DNA of 37,718 bases from Enterobacterales bacterium (lineage in GTDB: Bacteria; Pseudomonadota; Gammaproteobacteria; Enterobacterales; Enterobacteriaceae), in assembly GCA_015654745.1 (NCBI GenBank), contig JAATGH010000229.1, positions 1 to 37,718 of the forward strand, given 5' to 3'. A program made the position numbers and the translations under genes. Below the pieces are notes generated by a model. It searched no databases and was not told the DNA's origin. It worked only from the letters and a program-made list of their open reading frames with translations. Every line of letters starts with the position of its first letter. Position 1 is the stretch's first letter. Of this stretch, positions 24,352 through 34,439 are shown piece by piece.

Positions 24352-24939
24352 TCAACACCTGGCGCCATATTCCTTGACGCCGGTGTGCGCCTGCCATAGT
24401 TCAACGCTGTTTTCGCAGGCATTACCCCAATGCGCCCAGCCCTCGGTACAGGTTCTGGCGAACAGTTCAATGCGCGGTACGTCGCCAAGTAATCGTTCCA
24501 GCATCTGAAGCGCCACAGGTGGTTTGGCGCTGTGATCCATGCGCGGGGCGCTAAAATGCTGGCATATTGAGGCGTCCATGCGTTCGGGCAGTTGGCCGCG
24601 CACCGCAAATAGACAATCCTCGCTATTGGCTCGCGTCATATGGCCCATGCCGATCGCTGAATTACCTTTGTATTTATTGGTTTTGTGCCAGGTGAGCCCC
24701 TTCATGGTCATCAACCTGAACCCCCAGGCCTCAACCACTTTTAGCGCCTCGGTCGGCATTGTCGGAACCCACCACATGGCTAACAGGCAGGCGTCGGGAG
24801 CGGCTAAATCCCATACCGGAAGCCGGCAGATCTCTTGTATCGTCAACACCGGATATTTAAATTCCACTCCACGATCGCCGTCCTTGCATTTATCTCGATA
24901 CTGCCAAGGTGGGTCTGCAAGGATTAAAGTGTATTTCAT
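24352..24939 (-). CDS. MT-A70 family adenine N6-methyltransferase, phage type, orphan
   Basis: 195 residues. The catalytic motif DPPW is at residues 9-12 (LILADPPWQYRDK), followed by the family's LPVWDLAAPDACLLAMWWVP and MKGLTWHKTNK. The C-terminal part has HSAKPPVALQMLERLLGD and ELFARTCTEGWAHWGNA, the usual S-adenosylmethionine-binding end. It would methylate adenine N6 in DNA, as do phage MT-A70 enzymes that protect or mark phage DNA. No restriction enzyme is adjacent. It is convergent with the 24019 gene, 6 bases apart. Its presence outside the tRNA-bounded prophage suggests a leftover of another phage. Family is confident; target site unknown. Confidence 0.88.
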   Translation of the reverse strand: MKYTLILADPPWQYRDKCKDGDRGVEFKYPVLTIQEICRLPVWDLAAPDACLLAMWWVPTMPTEALKVVEAWGFRLMTMKGLTWHKTNKYKGNSAIGMGHMTRANSEDCLFAVRGQLPERMDASICQHFSAPRMDHSAKPPVALQMLERLLGDVPRIELFARTCTEGWAHWGNACENSVELWQAHTGVKEYGARC

Positions 24940-25594
24940 GGCGGCTTCCCTTGAGCAAATTTATACGGCCTAGTACATGCGCCTTCATTGTCCTGTCATT
25001 CAACCATAGACAAGATTGATCCTGCCTGCATGCGTCTACCTCTCAAATTTGCTTGGGGTCAGTTCGAAATGCATGTGGACAATGCGCTTTAGATCGCGGG
25101 GATGCTAGAAAAAAAAGCCCGCTAGCGGATATGCGGGCAAAAAAAATCAATACAATGAACGGCTTCATAGGGGAAGCCGCATATACAATAACAAAAATAA
25201 GGTTAAGCGAGTGTAGTAAAAACGTACCGAGTTGCTACAAAAGCTTGCATAAGACGGCAAAAGCCTCGCGCGCGACGAATCCGCAAGCAAGGTTTTTAGT
25301 TGAAGGGAGTGTTACTCACGGTCTTGCTACCAAACGTGTATCCAGCATATTGCGGTGGCTAACACAAAAAAAGCGGCAAAGCAGAGCGTAGTAACCTGGG
25401 AATAACTTAACTCTCCGGTTTCACATATCATATCGCAGCCCTAATTTATGAGTAAATTTCAAGTATCCTTAACACACATCATCACCCATGGCTTGTACTA
25501 TTTGTGCTACCAGGCAAGATAAGTTAATTTTTATCAAAAAAAGCTAACATCAACGGGACTATAGTGATGAATATTTCTTTATCTGGGAGCAAAA
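24940..25594. other. Gene-poor stretch with a strong - strand terminator
   Basis: An open + strand frame at 25053-25391 has no ribosome-binding site and no recognisable domain. The interval contains the - strand terminator at 25109-25146, a hairpin GGCTTC/GAAGCC at 25161-25178, and AT-rich sequence from 25430. No - strand gene lies close enough on the right to explain the terminator, so a small - strand RNA is possible. Confidence 0.45.
25109..25146 (-). terminator. Intrinsic terminator, - strand
   Basis: Stem GCCCGC (25117-25122) and GCGGGC (25133-25138) with a 10-base loop. On the - strand the stem is followed by eight U residues (25116 down to 25109), and eight As precede it. It is strong and clearly - strand oriented. 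Confidence 0.85.
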
Positions 25595-25894
25595 ATGTCG
25601 CCGCAATGGAGAATGTTCTATTTGTCGGTAGGGCTAGTTTTATGTGCGCCGGTTGTCGCTTATGCCCAAACCAAAAATGTGAACGATGAGCAGATACAGC
25701 AACAAATCATCAATAACTCTATCGCATCCTATCCCGGACACTGCCCGTGTCCCTACAACCAGGCCAGCAATGGTAGCCGCTGCGGCAAGCGGAGTGCCTG
25801 GAGTCGCCCAGGCGGTTATATGCCGATTTGTTATAAAACCGATGTTACCAAAGAGATGATTAAGCAATGGCGAGAAATGCATAAAACGCGTTGA
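25595..25894 (+). CDS. Small secreted Cys-rich protein
   Basis: 99 residues, GGGAGC before ATG. Signal peptide: MFYLSVGLVLCAPVVAYA, cleavage after residue 24 (AYA|QT). The mature part has four cysteines (50, 52, 63, 79) in the pattern CPCPY-x(7)-RCGKRSAWSRPGG-x(4)-CY, which I recognise as a conserved small proteobacterial family without assigned function. Two disulfides in the periplasm are likely. It stands alone with long non-coding flanks. Function unknown. Confidence 0.75.
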   Translation: MSPQWRMFYLSVGLVLCAPVVAYAQTKNVNDEQIQQQIINNSIASYPGHCPCPYNQASNGSRCGKRSAWSRPGGYMPICYKTDVTKEMIKQWREMHKTR

Positions 25895-26326
25895 AACGAG
25901 ATATATGGCTCGTGCCGTCTGCTTATGCAAATCATTGAATTAAGACAACAAATAATATAACAAAAGGTCGTGGCTTTCTGCTGTTGCGCGGAATATATGA
26001 AATATTGCTAAGCATATTAATATATTGTGGGCTTTTTATTTTTCATATGATTTATATGGAATTTTTATGACTGATATTATGCTAATAAGTAATTTACGTA
26101 ATAATATATAAGATAGCGGCGTCAATTAATTGATTTATCGAGTTTTTAGGATTAAATAGGGGAATATGCTATTATTTGCGGTTTTCAACATCCTTGTCTA
26201 ACATAAGAAGAGTTGATGACTGCTAGTTTGAATCATTAACTTAACGAGTATTAGGCCTCAGGTAGAATAGGTATAACCTTAATGCTTGTCGCTTAATTAT
26301 TTAATTGCTTTATATTGGAGGTTTAC
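25895..26326. other. AT-rich intergenic region upstream of yciG
   Basis: About 430 bases with no ORF of merit. It contains the 12-base palindrome TCAATTAATTGA (26122-26133), which may be a regulator site. AT-richness suits H-NS-type silencing and a stress-controlled promoter for yciG, but no clear -35/-10 pair is claimed. Confidence 0.4.
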
Positions 26327-26506
26327 ATGGCTGAACATCGTGGCGGTTCCGGTAACTTCGCAGATGATAAACAAAAAGCGTCCGAAGCAGGTAAGAAAGG
26401 CGGCCAACATAGCGGCGGCGGTACTTTCAAAAACAATCCCGAAAAGGCGTCGGAGGCCGGTAAAAAGGGTGGCGAGCACAGCCATGGCGGCGGCCGGCAC
26501 TCGTAA
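26327..26506 (+). CDS. yciG: KGG-repeat general stress protein YciG
   Basis: 59 residues from ATG 26327 (MAEHRGGSGNFADD), with GGAGG 6 bases upstream; the ATG at 26315 precedes that site and is rejected. It has two copies of the KGG (PF10685) stress-repeat: KASEAGKKGGQHSGG and KASEAGKKGGEHSHGG, with the Phe-Lys-Asn-(Asn/Asp)-Pro linker between. It matches E. coli YciG over its whole length. The protein is highly hydrophilic and of unknown biochemistry; in E. coli it belongs to the stationary-phase and acid-stress set. Stands alone here. Confidence 0.9.
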   Translation: MAEHRGGSGNFADDKQKASEAGKKGGQHSGGGTFKNNPEKASEAGKKGGEHSHGGGRHS

Positions 26507-26635
26507 CTCGCGATCGGTAAATGATTTGGCCAGCATATGAATTTCATTTATCGAAAATCATCACTCATCTCATGAGGCGCTATTGCTATTTATGAAGCGC
26601 TATGGAATTCATCCAGCCCTGATATGAGTCATCTG

Positions 26636-26664
26636 CCCCCCCAAAGTGCCTGCTTAAGGGGGGG
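26636..26664. other. C7/G7 hairpin between yciG and the acyltransferase gene
   Basis: Seven C (26636-26642) and seven G (26658-26664) with a 15-base loop. No T-run follows on either strand. It may act as a weak transcript 3' end or barrier; otherwise nothing coding is visible between 26507 and 26805. Confidence 0.4.
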
Positions 26665-26805
26665 TATCGCACCGTTATCAATACCTCTCGGAACACGCTA
26701 TTTTTTTCTCTAGATCCTGTATCGTTTTCACTCCAGGTATCACGATTGGTATAAGGGAGCTGAATCACAAATTTAAAGACCTTTCGCTGCTATAATTCAC
26801 CAGCT

Positions 26806-27870
26806 ATGCAATATCCACACGCCATATTCTATTACCTTTTTAAACCAGGTGAATTATGCAATGCGTTTGTACTCTTCATGGTTGCTTCACATGTGCTGAC
26901 AATTATGAATAATGTCAGTCTGCATGCTCTGAAAAGCGTAAGCTGTTTTACAGCGGTGACCTATTATTCTACCAGCCATCTTTGTGATGATGAGTGTTTT
27001 CTGCATGATAAAACCCTTAGCGTATTCTATTTTTTATCAATGATAGCAAAACCTCTTTTCTTCATTATTATTGGTTATATCGACGAAGAACGTAAAATTA
27101 GCACTCAATATATTTTCTTAAAAATAAAATCAATTTTTTTGATAGTGGTATTTTGGAATCTTTTGTTTTTATTTATGGATGCCAATTTGTTCAAACGCGG
27201 ATATTTACTGCAAAATGGTGTCTTATTATCGATTGCCATCATTTATCTATGCCATCCCATCTTGGCCAAGGTATTGTATCGTCCGTTCAGCGCGGTCCTG
27301 GCGATGTTTTTTTTGGTGATTTTGTCGGTATCGTTGCATTTATCGATCGCGCCTTGTGATACTTGGTATGCTATCCATTTTTATGATTACTATGGTGTTA
27401 TTTTCTCAGTTGCCTATTATTTATTTGGGCGAGTCCTGGGAAGCGCTCAGGGGCAGCGCTTAACCAAAAGGGTTGGTATGTTGTGGACAGCAAGAGCCGG
27501 CCTCGTTCCGGCGGCAGTTTTATTCATCATTTACGAGGGCCTTATCTCAAATCATGTCTTAATCCGTTCCTGGACGTGGTATCTTTTGGAGCCATTGATT
27601 ATCTCGATATTCTGCCTGTTGATTTTTATTATTTTTGATAACCTGATTATCCATAATAAATTTATTATTAAAACGGTCAGTTTTATCAGTCCTGCCATGG
27701 TGGGTGTATATATTATACATTATAGTGTGTTTTATCTGTTTTCGACTGCTTATGATATCAATAATGTCACCTTGAGGTTTACCTTGCTGGTGGCGGTGTT
27801 TATGGCCTCGGTGATCGTTTCTCGATTGCTACTGTTGAATAAATATACCTCACAAGTTATATCGCTATAG
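26806..27870 (+). CDS. Acyltransferase-3 family membrane protein (WecH/OafA-like)
   Basis: 354 residues with about ten hydrophobic helices. An N-terminal VASHVL holds the conserved first-helix His. [19 protein letters not shown] corresponds to the family's conserved loop, and near the C-terminus [17 protein letters not shown] carries the terminal GVYxIH motif. Family members transfer acetyl or similar groups to sugars of surface polysaccharides at the inner membrane. A TATAAT box at 26791-26796 sits only 9 bases before ATG, so the transcript may be leaderless. The gene end overlaps that of the convergent RND pump gene by 6 bases. Substrate unknown. Confidence 0.75.
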   Translation: MQYPHAIFYYLFKPGELCNAFVLFMVASHVLTIMNNVSLHALKSVSCFTAVTYYSTSHLCDDECFLHDKTLSVFYFLSMIAKPLFFIIIGYIDEERKISTQYIFLKIKSIFLIVVFWNLLFLFMDANLFKRGYLLQNGVLLSIAIIYLCHPILAKVLYRPFSAVLAMFFLVILSVSLHLSIAPCDTWYAIHFYDYYGVIFSVAYYLFGRVLGSAQGQRLTKRVGMLWTARAGLVPAAVLFIIYEGLISNHVLIRSWTWYLLEPLIISIFCLLIFIIFDNLIIHNKFIIKTVSFISPAMVGVYIIHYSVFYLFSTAYDINNVTLRFTLLVAVFMASVIVSRLLLLNKYTSQVISL

Positions 27871-30800
27871 CGATGTTTTTGATTTGGTCCATTCGCGCAG
27901 CCGTTGTATATGCAAATACAGCGCTGGAATAAGCATTATTCCTATAGCTGTCGCCATCAGCATCCCGCCAAATACCGTTATGCCGATAATTCGACGGCTC
28001 ATTGCACCGGCCCCGGTGGCCAGCACCAACGGCATTACCCCAAGAATAAACGAAATTGCGGTCATCATTACGGCACGGAAGCGCTGTTCGGCACCTTCGC
28101 GCGCCGCTTCTTTAATACTTGCTCCCTCTTCGCGCCGGGTTTTGGCGAACTCGACAATCAATATAGTGTTTTTGGCCGAAAGCCCAATGAGCAGCACCAG
28201 GCCGATTTGCGCATAGACGTCGTTGGAAAATCCCATCATCCGCAGCCCGGCCACGGCCCCGGCTATGGCAAAAATCACCGACAACATGACGACCATGGGT
28301 ATGCTCCAGCTTTCATATTGCGCGACCAGGAACAGGTAGGCAAACACTAGCGCAGCCGTATAAATCAGAATTGCCTGGCCGCCGGCATGCTGTTCTTGCC
28401 ACGACATACCGCTCCAAGAATAGCCATAACCCGCAGGCAACTGCTCGGCCATTAAACGTTCCATCTCGTGCATCGCCTGTCCGGAGCTGACGCCTTGCGC
28501 TGCCGAACCGCTTACCGATACTGCGGAAAACTGGTTGAAATTACTGATAAATGGCGCACCCAGCGCGGGCGAGAGCGTCATCAGATTACCCAGTCTGACT
28601 AAGGCGCCTGTATCGCTGCGTACGTTAATTTGGTTAATTTGTGCCTGTTGTTGACGGAAATCCATATCGTTTTGCAACTGCACGTTAAACATACGGTTGT
28701 TACGGATAAAGTCGCCAACGTTGACGCCTCCCATCGCTGTCTGCAAGGTGGCAAAGATTCGGCTAATGGGAATATGCAGTAATGCGGCCCGTTCGCGATC
28801 GATGGACAGACCGATTTCCGGTACCGAGGCGCTAAAGGTGGTAAAAACCCGGGTTAATAGCGGGCTTTGATTGGCCGCCAGGATCAGCGCGCCAGTGACC
28901 TGCGACAGCGCTTGGGGCGATTGTCCTTCCAGCGCCTGGATGCGTAAATCGAACCCGGAAGCATTGCCCAAACCGCTAATGGCCGGTGGGTTGAACGCAA
29001 TTATCATTGCGGCGGGGATAGCGAAAAACCGTGTTTGGATATCGGTTAGCACCCGGTCAATATGTTGACGTTCACCCCAGGGTTTGAGCAATACAATTGC
29101 AAAGGCGCTGTTGGTGGCATTGCCGCCGCTTAACAGACTAAAGCCTGTGACTTTAATCACGTCTTCCACGGCGGGATTTACCCTAATGACGTCATAAGCC
29201 TGGTTGACGACCCTCTGCGTCCGATCTAACGACGCGCCGTCCGGTAATTGGATATTGACGAAAAAGAAGCCCTGATCCTCATCGGGCAAAAACGAGGTGG
29301 GTAGGCGACTGTATCCCAGCCAGGTTGCCGCCCCTACCGCCAGCAACACCAGCACGCTGACCACGGCGCGCCGGCTGACGATTTGCGTCAGCCCGACATA
29401 CTTATCCCTGACGCGATCCAACCCACGGTTAAAACCGCCGAAAAATCCGGTGGTGGGAAGCTCACGACGTGTGAGCAACACGGCGCATAAGGCGGGTGTC
29501 AGGGTCAAGGCGTTGATACTTGAAAGCACCACCGCCGCCGATAGCGTAATAGCGAATTGCCGATACAATTCGCCGGTTATGCCCGGCAATACCGCGATGG
29601 GCACAAATACCGCCATTAAAACCAACGTCGTGGCGATAACCGGTCCGGCAATTTGGGCCATCGCCTTTGCCGTCGCCGCTGACGGCGTTAATGAAGTATC
29701 CTGAGCCAATAATCGTTCTACATTTTCGACGACCACAATGGCATCATCCACGACGACCGTCAGCGCCAGAATAATGGCGAAAAGACTCAGGGTATTGGCG
29801 GAAAAACCCGCCGCCAGCAATACGGCAAACGTACCTAAGAGTGATACCGGTATCGTGAGCGCCACGATAAAGGTAGCCCGCAGGCTTTGTAGGAACAGAT
29901 AGACCACCAAGAGTACGACAACCAGCGTCAGAGCCAGGGAAATGGCGATTTCATCCAGGGTTGCCGTGACCGTGATGGTGGAGTCATATTTGATTTCATA
30001 GGTAAAATCATCGGGGAAAGCCTGGGCCTGATGCGCCATTTCCGCCTTTATGGCGCGGGCTACGTTAAGCGCGTTGGCGCCTGGTGCCGGATAAATGCCC
30101 ATGAAAGCCGAATCGGTTAGATTAAGCGCCGCGTTAACCTGATAATTTTGCGCGCCGAGATCGACTCGCGCCACATCCCCGAGGCGTACCATGCCGCCTT
30201 GCGCATTCGTGCGAATAATGACCTGAGCGAACTGCCGCGGGTCTTGCAACCTTCCTTGCCCGCTTATCGTCAGGGTACGTTGCTGCTGGGCTGGCGAGGG
30301 GGGCGAGCCAATCTGCCCGGCTGCGGCCTGAATATTTTGCTGGCGCAACGACTGAACGATATCATCCACGCTAACGTTAAGTGATTCCATGCGACGAGGA
30401 TCCAGCCAAACGCGCATACTATAATCCCGGGCGCCGAAGATTTGCACATCGCCCACGCCGTCAATCCGCGCAAGGGCGTCGCGCAGGCGCAGGCTGGCAT
30501 AATTACTCACAAACAGTGCGCTATGGGTCTGTTTAGGGGAAAAAACGCTGATGCCGAGGAGGATATTAGACGAGCGCTTACGCACGGAAACACCGTTATT
30601 ATTGACCTCGGCCGGCAGTTGCGCGCTCACCTGCGAGATTCTGTTCTGTACTTCCACCGCGGCCATATCGGGGTCGGTGCCGCTGGCAAAGGTAATGTTG
30701 AGTTGATAAGCGCCGCTATTGGCGCTATTGGAGTCCATATAAAGCATATGGCTGACGCCATTTACCTGGGCTTCAATCGGGGAGGCCACTGCCTCGGCAA

Positions 30801-30969
30801 CATCCCGTGCGCTGGCCCCCGGGTATAGCGCGCTGACTGACACCACCGGCGGCGCGACGTCGGGAAACTGTTCAACCGGGATGATTTTCAGCGCGGTAAA
30901 GCCGATGATGACGATGACTATCGCGATAACCATGGCGAACTTCGGGCGCCTGATAAAAAAATTCAGCAT
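27865..30969 (-). CDS. RND multidrug efflux pump, HAE1/AcrB-like inner membrane subunit
   Basis: 1034 residues, normal for the family. The start [19 protein letters not shown] and [16 protein letters not shown] are HAE1 signatures. The proton relay is intact: Asp408-Asp409 in [14 protein letters not shown] and Lys933 in [15 protein letters not shown] (AcrB Asp407/Asp408 and Lys940). Periplasmic porter regions show [16 protein letters not shown] and [16 protein letters not shown]. The trimer would expel lipophilic compounds using proton flow. It is second in an operon, 11 bases after the fusion-protein gene. No outer-membrane channel gene follows, so a host TolC is needed. It overlaps the convergent acyltransferase stop. 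High confidence; no damage seen. Confidence 0.95.
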   Translation of the reverse strand: MLNFFIRRPKFAMVIAIVIVIIGFTALKIIPVEQFPDVAPPVVSVSALYPGASARDVAEAVASPIEAQVNGVSHMLYMDSNSANSGAYQLNITFASGTDPDMAAVEVQNRISQVSAQLPAEVNNNGVSVRKRSSNILLGISVFSPKQTHSALFVSNYASLRLRDALARIDGVGDVQIFGARDYSMRVWLDPRRMESLNVSVDDIVQSLRQQNIQAAAGQIGSPPSPAQQQRTLTISGQGRLQDPRQFAQVIIRTNAQGGMVRLGDVARVDLGAQNYQVNAALNLTDSAFMGIYPAPGANALNVARAIKAEMAHQAQAFPDDFTYEIKYDSTITVTATLDEIAISLALTLVVVLLVVYLFLQSLRATFIVALTIPVSLLGTFAVLLAAGFSANTLSLFAIILALTVVVDDAIVVVENVERLLAQDTSLTPSAATAKAMAQIAGPVIATTLVLMAVFVPIAVLPGITGELYRQFAITLSAAVVLSSINALTLTPALCAVLLTRRELPTTGFFGGFNRGLDRVRDKYVGLTQIVSRRAVVSVLVLLAVGAATWLGYSRLPTSFLPDEDQGFFFVNIQLPDGASLDRTQRVVNQAYDVIRVNPAVEDVIKVTGFSLLSGGNATNSAFAIVLLKPWGERQHIDRVLTDIQTRFFAIPAAMIIAFNPPAISGLGNASGFDLRIQALEGQSPQALSQVTGALILAANQSPLLTRVFTTFSASVPEIGLSIDRERAALLHIPISRIFATLQTAMGGVNVGDFIRNNRMFNVQLQNDMDFRQQQAQINQINVRSDTGALVRLGNLMTLSPALGAPFISNFNQFSAVSVSGSAAQGVSSGQAMHEMERLMAEQLPAGYGYSWSGMSWQEQHAGGQAILIYTAALVFAYLFLVAQYESWSIPMVVMLSVIFAIAGAVAGLRMMGFSNDVYAQIGLVLLIGLSAKNTILIVEFAKTRREEGASIKEAAREGAEQRFRAVMMTAISFILGVMPLVLATGAGAMSRRIIGITVFGGMLMATAIGIMLIPALYLHIQRLREWTKSKTSL

Positions 30970-30980
30970 TTACGCGCCCC

Positions 30981-32120
30981 TTATTGTGTCGACGTAATGT
31001 TAGCGGTGGCGAAGATGACCTCGACCTCCATGCCCGGGCGTACACGCTGCAGCCCTTCGACAATGACCCGATCGCCGGCGGTTAACCCCTGCTTGACCTC
31101 ATATTCCTGGTCAAATTGATGTCCAATCGATACCCGCCGGACTTCAACCCGGTTTTGTTTATCGAGGAGTAAAACGAAGTACCCATCCCGATCCTGCTGC
31201 AAGGCGGCGATAGGGGTCATGATCACCGGCTTCACCCGATCGGAAACCAATGCGACATTTACCACACCGCCGGGAAGGAGCAGATGGCGGGGGTTGGGAA
31301 AGCGCGCGCGTACCGTAACCGTACCGGTTTGACTATCAATACGGTTGTCCATGGATTCAAAACTGCCCCTTTCCGGGTATTCCTGGCCATTGGCCAAGCG
31401 TAAGCGGGGCAAATAACCTTGCGCCGAGAGATCGGCAAGTTTACCCGTTTGGCGGTAGGCGGCGGAAATAAAGTCTTGCTCATTGATGGCGATGGCAATC
31501 CTGATAGGATCCAACTGCACGATATTTGCCAGAGAACCGCTGGCGGGATTGACCAAGCTGCCAACATCAATATTGCTATGACTTATCTGTCCGCTTATCG
31601 GCGCCGTGATCCGGGTAAAACCCAATTGCAACTCCTGCATGCGCAGATTGGCTTGCGCTTGCGCCAGGGCGGCATTCGCGGTATCCCGTTGGGCGATTGC
31701 CGTGTCCACGTCGGCGCGGCTGACGGTACGCTGCTCGCCCAAGCGCTGGATTCGCGTCAAGTTTACCTGTTTTAGGCGCGCGCCGGCGCTGGCGCTATCT
31801 ACCTGGGCCTGGGCCTGGGCGACCTGCGCCTGGTGCACCGCGGGATCGATTTCGAACAACATGTCGCCGACCTTGACCAATTGTCCATCGGCAAAGCTCC
31901 TGCGGGCGATAAACCCTTCCGTACGGGTCGTCACTTCTACCGACTGGATGGCCTCTATACGCCCAAGATAAGACAACATGCGCTGCGGTATCCGCTGCTC
32001 GATAATCGCGGCGGTCACGGGAGGGAGTGGTGACGCACGGAGCAGCACGGGATAAATCATAGCCGCCACCAGCAAGACGACATATTGAAATAACGACGAC
32101 AATCTATGCTTGGTTCTCAT
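30981..32120 (-). CDS. RND efflux membrane fusion protein (AcrA/HlyD-like)
   Basis: 379 residues. An N-terminal hydrophobic segment (SLFQYVVLLVAAMIYPVLL) acts as signal or anchor; there is no lipobox Cys, unlike AcrA. The lipoyl half motifs are visible (TEGFIARRSFADGQLVKVGD with LFEIDP, and FTRITAPISGQIS), separated by a long helical hairpin of Ala/Gln/Val repeats (HQAQVAQAQAQVDSA). The beta-barrel and membrane-proximal domains follow (QNRVEVRRVSIG, GDRVIVEGLQRVRPGM). It bridges pump and outer-membrane channel. It is first in the operon, and the promoter must lie in the 32121-32439 gap. High confidence. Confidence 0.92.
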   Translation of the reverse strand: MRTKHRLSSLFQYVVLLVAAMIYPVLLRASPLPPVTAAIIEQRIPQRMLSYLGRIEAIQSVEVTTRTEGFIARRSFADGQLVKVGDMLFEIDPAVHQAQVAQAQAQVDSASAGARLKQVNLTRIQRLGEQRTVSRADVDTAIAQRDTANAALAQAQANLRMQELQLGFTRITAPISGQISHSNIDVGSLVNPASGSLANIVQLDPIRIAIAINEQDFISAAYRQTGKLADLSAQGYLPRLRLANGQEYPERGSFESMDNRIDSQTGTVTVRARFPNPRHLLLPGGVVNVALVSDRVKPVIMTPIAALQQDRDGYFVLLLDKQNRVEVRRVSIGHQFDQEYEVKQGLTAGDRVIVEGLQRVRPGMEVEVIFATANITSTQ

Positions 32121-32439
32121 AAACCAACCCGTTATTAGTAATATCAGTTTATTAAACCTTGTCTATAAATTATTGAATTGGAATCGCGGCGCCCGAATTT
32201 ATTGTGAAAATTAGCGAGGTGTGCAATTTTCACAATCCGGGTGTCTGATCATAATGAATAGACCCGTTGCCTTTATTGGCATTTGTTCAAATGCGGCAAT
32301 AGAGTATAAATATTGTGCCTGCTCCCGATAATATGAGTGCTTTATTATAAAATTTGATTCATTAACGCAGTTGATGCAACACTGCAAATAACGACGCGTC
32401 ATTGACTTAAAGGGCTAGACGGGTCGGCGTCTTCTCCGT
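32121..32439. other. Intergenic region between efflux operon and hydrolase gene
   Basis: About 320 bases on the - strand side must carry the promoter of the efflux operon. A 63-codon frame at 32211-32402 (-) has no ribosome-binding site and no recognisable pattern. No regulator gene (TetR or similar) is present beside the pump. Confidence 0.45.
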
Positions 32440-33894
32440 TCAATCGTCAATTTTACTGTTGATCCTTTTTAACATATAAGGATAAAAAGGATTGGATGAG
32501 AGACGCATCAGCGAATCCAATCCCACGACCAGCACCGCTCGCTCACCGCGCGCCGCAAAGGCGCCCAGACTAATGCCATATTGATTGCGCGGTTCTGGGT
32601 AACGCCCATACAGCGAATCGCTCATGGGAAACGGCAGCGCGACGTGGGATAAGGAGAAAATGTCTGCCGGGTAATCAATGCCCAAGGGTTCGGTGATGTC
32701 AGCGGTTTGTCCGGCGGGGGTGGTCCTTGCCTCGGTGGCCAGACTATCCGAGGCGATATTGGTTACGATAGTGATGGCGTAACGGCGGGACGCGCGCGTC
32801 ACCAGGCGCGAGAGCGCCGTATAGGAAGATGTTCTCAGTAAGGGGCCAAAGTTTTCCGCCTGATTTAAATCGAACAAGACCAGTTCACTGCCGTTGGAGG
32901 GTAGCTGGTCGTACAGCGCGCTAATGACCGCCCGCGTACTGACGGTTGAATCCATTACCGACTGAAACGTCAGTATCGGCGGCAACGCATTCAGCTTATT
33001 GTCAGCGGCATAGGTGGCAATTTGCTGCTGCAGCGCTTGGGTCAGCAGGAACGATTGGCGTCCGCCGTTAACCGGGAACGAGTTATATTTAAACGGGTTG
33101 AACTCCGGCACAATGCCCAACCAGGCGGATTTGGCAAAGGCGGGGAAAAAAGCCGGCCAGCCGGCAAAGCCGGCGAAGCGCGCAAAGCGGGTGACGCCGA
33201 TCATGGGCGAAATCAAAATGATGTTGGTCGGTTTTGCCAATTGAGGATCGCTTAACGCGTCAAGTGAGTATTTCATTGCCAATGCGCCACCGTTGGAAAA
33301 ACCGACGATGTGCAGCGGCAAATCACCGCCGCTTAGCTGCCTGGCCTGGCGCACCGCGAGCCGCGTAGCGGCCAGCCAATCTTCCCATTTTATGCTGGTT
33401 AATGCGCCAGGTACCGTGCCGTGGGCCGGTAGACGGATACCCACCGCAACATAGCCGTGCCGGCGGTAGTTTTCGGCAATGTGGCGCAAGCTATAGGGGG
33501 TGTCGGTCAGGCCATGCAGCAACACCACGGCGCCTTTAGGCGAACCTTCCGGCATCAGAATGTAAGAGCGATTCCAGTTGGTGGCAAAGTTATCCGGATA
33601 TATAGGGCTACCGGAGAAATAACGGTTCAGCTGGGTTTGTTGCGCCGGCGCCATTTTATCGGTAACGTTCTCGCGTACTGACCTGAAAACGTTATCTTCC
33701 GCTGCGAGATAACCGGCCCAGTCGGTGTGATCGATATCCGTCGCATGCAGATCGTCGGGAACATAGGTATGCCATAATTGAAGATCCGGACCGCGTTCGG
33801 TTTCTATTATCCTCAGCGTAAAGGCACCGGCTGCAAACAGGATTATCAATAACAGGATACGTTTGAGGACTTTGCGTATACCGCTGAAAAACAT
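32440..33894 (-). CDS. Membrane-anchored alpha/beta hydrolase (lipase/esterase-like)
   Basis: 484 residues, GAGGTG 7 bases before ATG. One N-terminal membrane helix (residues about 10-27, VLKRILLLIILFAAGAF) anchors it, with the catalytic part probably periplasmic. The hydrolase core shows KGAVVLLHGLTDTPYSLR (oxyanion HG at 127-128), GIRLPAHGT and the nucleophile elbow GFSNGG with Ser200. Candidate acid and His residues lie in the C-terminal half (SHVALPFPMSDSLYG region). It would cleave an ester, lipid or acyl group; substrate cannot be told. It is transcribed in the same direction as the efflux operon but 319 bases apart. Family confidence high. Confidence 0.82.
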   Translation of the reverse strand: MFFSGIRKVLKRILLLIILFAAGAFTLRIIETERGPDLQLWHTYVPDDLHATDIDHTDWAGYLAAEDNVFRSVRENVTDKMAPAQQTQLNRYFSGSPIYPDNFATNWNRSYILMPEGSPKGAVVLLHGLTDTPYSLRHIAENYRRHGYVAVGIRLPAHGTVPGALTSIKWEDWLAATRLAVRQARQLSGGDLPLHIVGFSNGGALAMKYSLDALSDPQLAKPTNIILISPMIGVTRFARFAGFAGWPAFFPAFAKSAWLGIVPEFNPFKYNSFPVNGGRQSFLLTQALQQQIATYAADNKLNALPPILTFQSVMDSTVSTRAVISALYDQLPSNGSELVLFDLNQAENFGPLLRTSSYTALSRLVTRASRRYAITIVTNIASDSLATEARTTPAGQTADITEPLGIDYPADIFSLSHVALPFPMSDSLYGRYPEPRNQYGISLGAFAARGERAVLVVGLDSLMRLSSNPFYPYMLKRINSKIDD

Positions 33895-33971
33895 AATGTT
33901 TCACCTCATTATGTGCTGCATGTCAGCAGGTGGCCAGTCCATCAGCTCGCTTGTACCTTGGCATGATGCGT

Positions 33972-34439
33972 TCACCGGGGCGATACCGTTACCCTGCCTC
34001 CGCCCGAGGCGATGGCGACCCGTTGTCCTGGATGAAACTGACTGGTTCCCAGCGCCTGGGCGACGATAATTGTCGTGCCGTCGTCCCGCCGTATTTCAAG
34101 TTCAACACCGGCGCCGCGATTAGCCGCGCTTTGAATACCGCTGCCGGCGGCGGCTCCGCCCACGGCACCGGCGGCGGTAGCCAAACTGCGCCCTGAACCG
34201 CCCCCGATGGTATTACCCAAAAATCCTCCGACCACTCCACCGCCGAGGGTGCCGGCAACATTTTCACCATTGCCGCCCTGAATGGTAATGGGACGAACGG
34301 AAATTAAGGTGCCATAGGTGACGGTATGTATTTGCCTGGCCTGGGCTGCGGTGAATGTATCGCCGGATGACGTTCGGTTATTCGCGCAACCGTTCACCAG
34401 GGTAGCTGCGATTGCGATAGCAATATAGGTTCTGATCAT
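33972..34439 (-). CDS. slyB: SlyB-like outer membrane lipoprotein
   Basis: 155 residues from ATG 34439 (MIRTYIAIA), the same length as E. coli SlyB; GAGGG lies 5 bases before. Earlier in-frame ATGs (34451, 34442) overlap the ribosome-binding site. Lipobox LVNGC gives acylated Cys18. The glycine-zipper region GGGVVGGFLGNTIGGGSGRS and LATAAGAVGGAAAGSG is the conserved SlyB hallmark, and the C-terminus GVELEIRRDDG to GRVTVSPR also matches. SlyB stabilises outer-membrane complexes in PhoPQ-type stress. It may be a paralogue if slyB also occurs elsewhere in the genome. High confidence for family. Confidence 0.9.
   Translation of the reverse strand: MIRTYIAIAIAATLVNGCANNRTSSGDTFTAAQARQIHTVTYGTLISVRPITIQGGNGENVAGTLGGGVVGGFLGNTIGGGSGRSLATAAGAVGGAAAGSGIQSAANRGAGVELEIRRDDGTTIIVAQALGTSQFHPGQRVAIASGGGRVTVSPR

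Noticed and set aside
24539-24973. 144-codon + strand frame over the methyltransferase
   Set aside because: Antisense to a gene with clear catalytic motifs; no start signal.
25053-25391. 112-codon + strand frame
   Set aside because: No ribosome-binding site, runs through the - strand terminator and its hairpin, and shows no domain.
26297-26547. Antisense frames over yciG
   Set aside because: Mirror frames of a repetitive Gly/Lys-rich gene; yciG itself matches a known family with a GGAGG site.
32211-32402. 63-codon - strand frame upstream of the efflux operon
   Set aside because: No ribosome-binding site, odd amino acid make-up and no recognisable pattern; likely chance.
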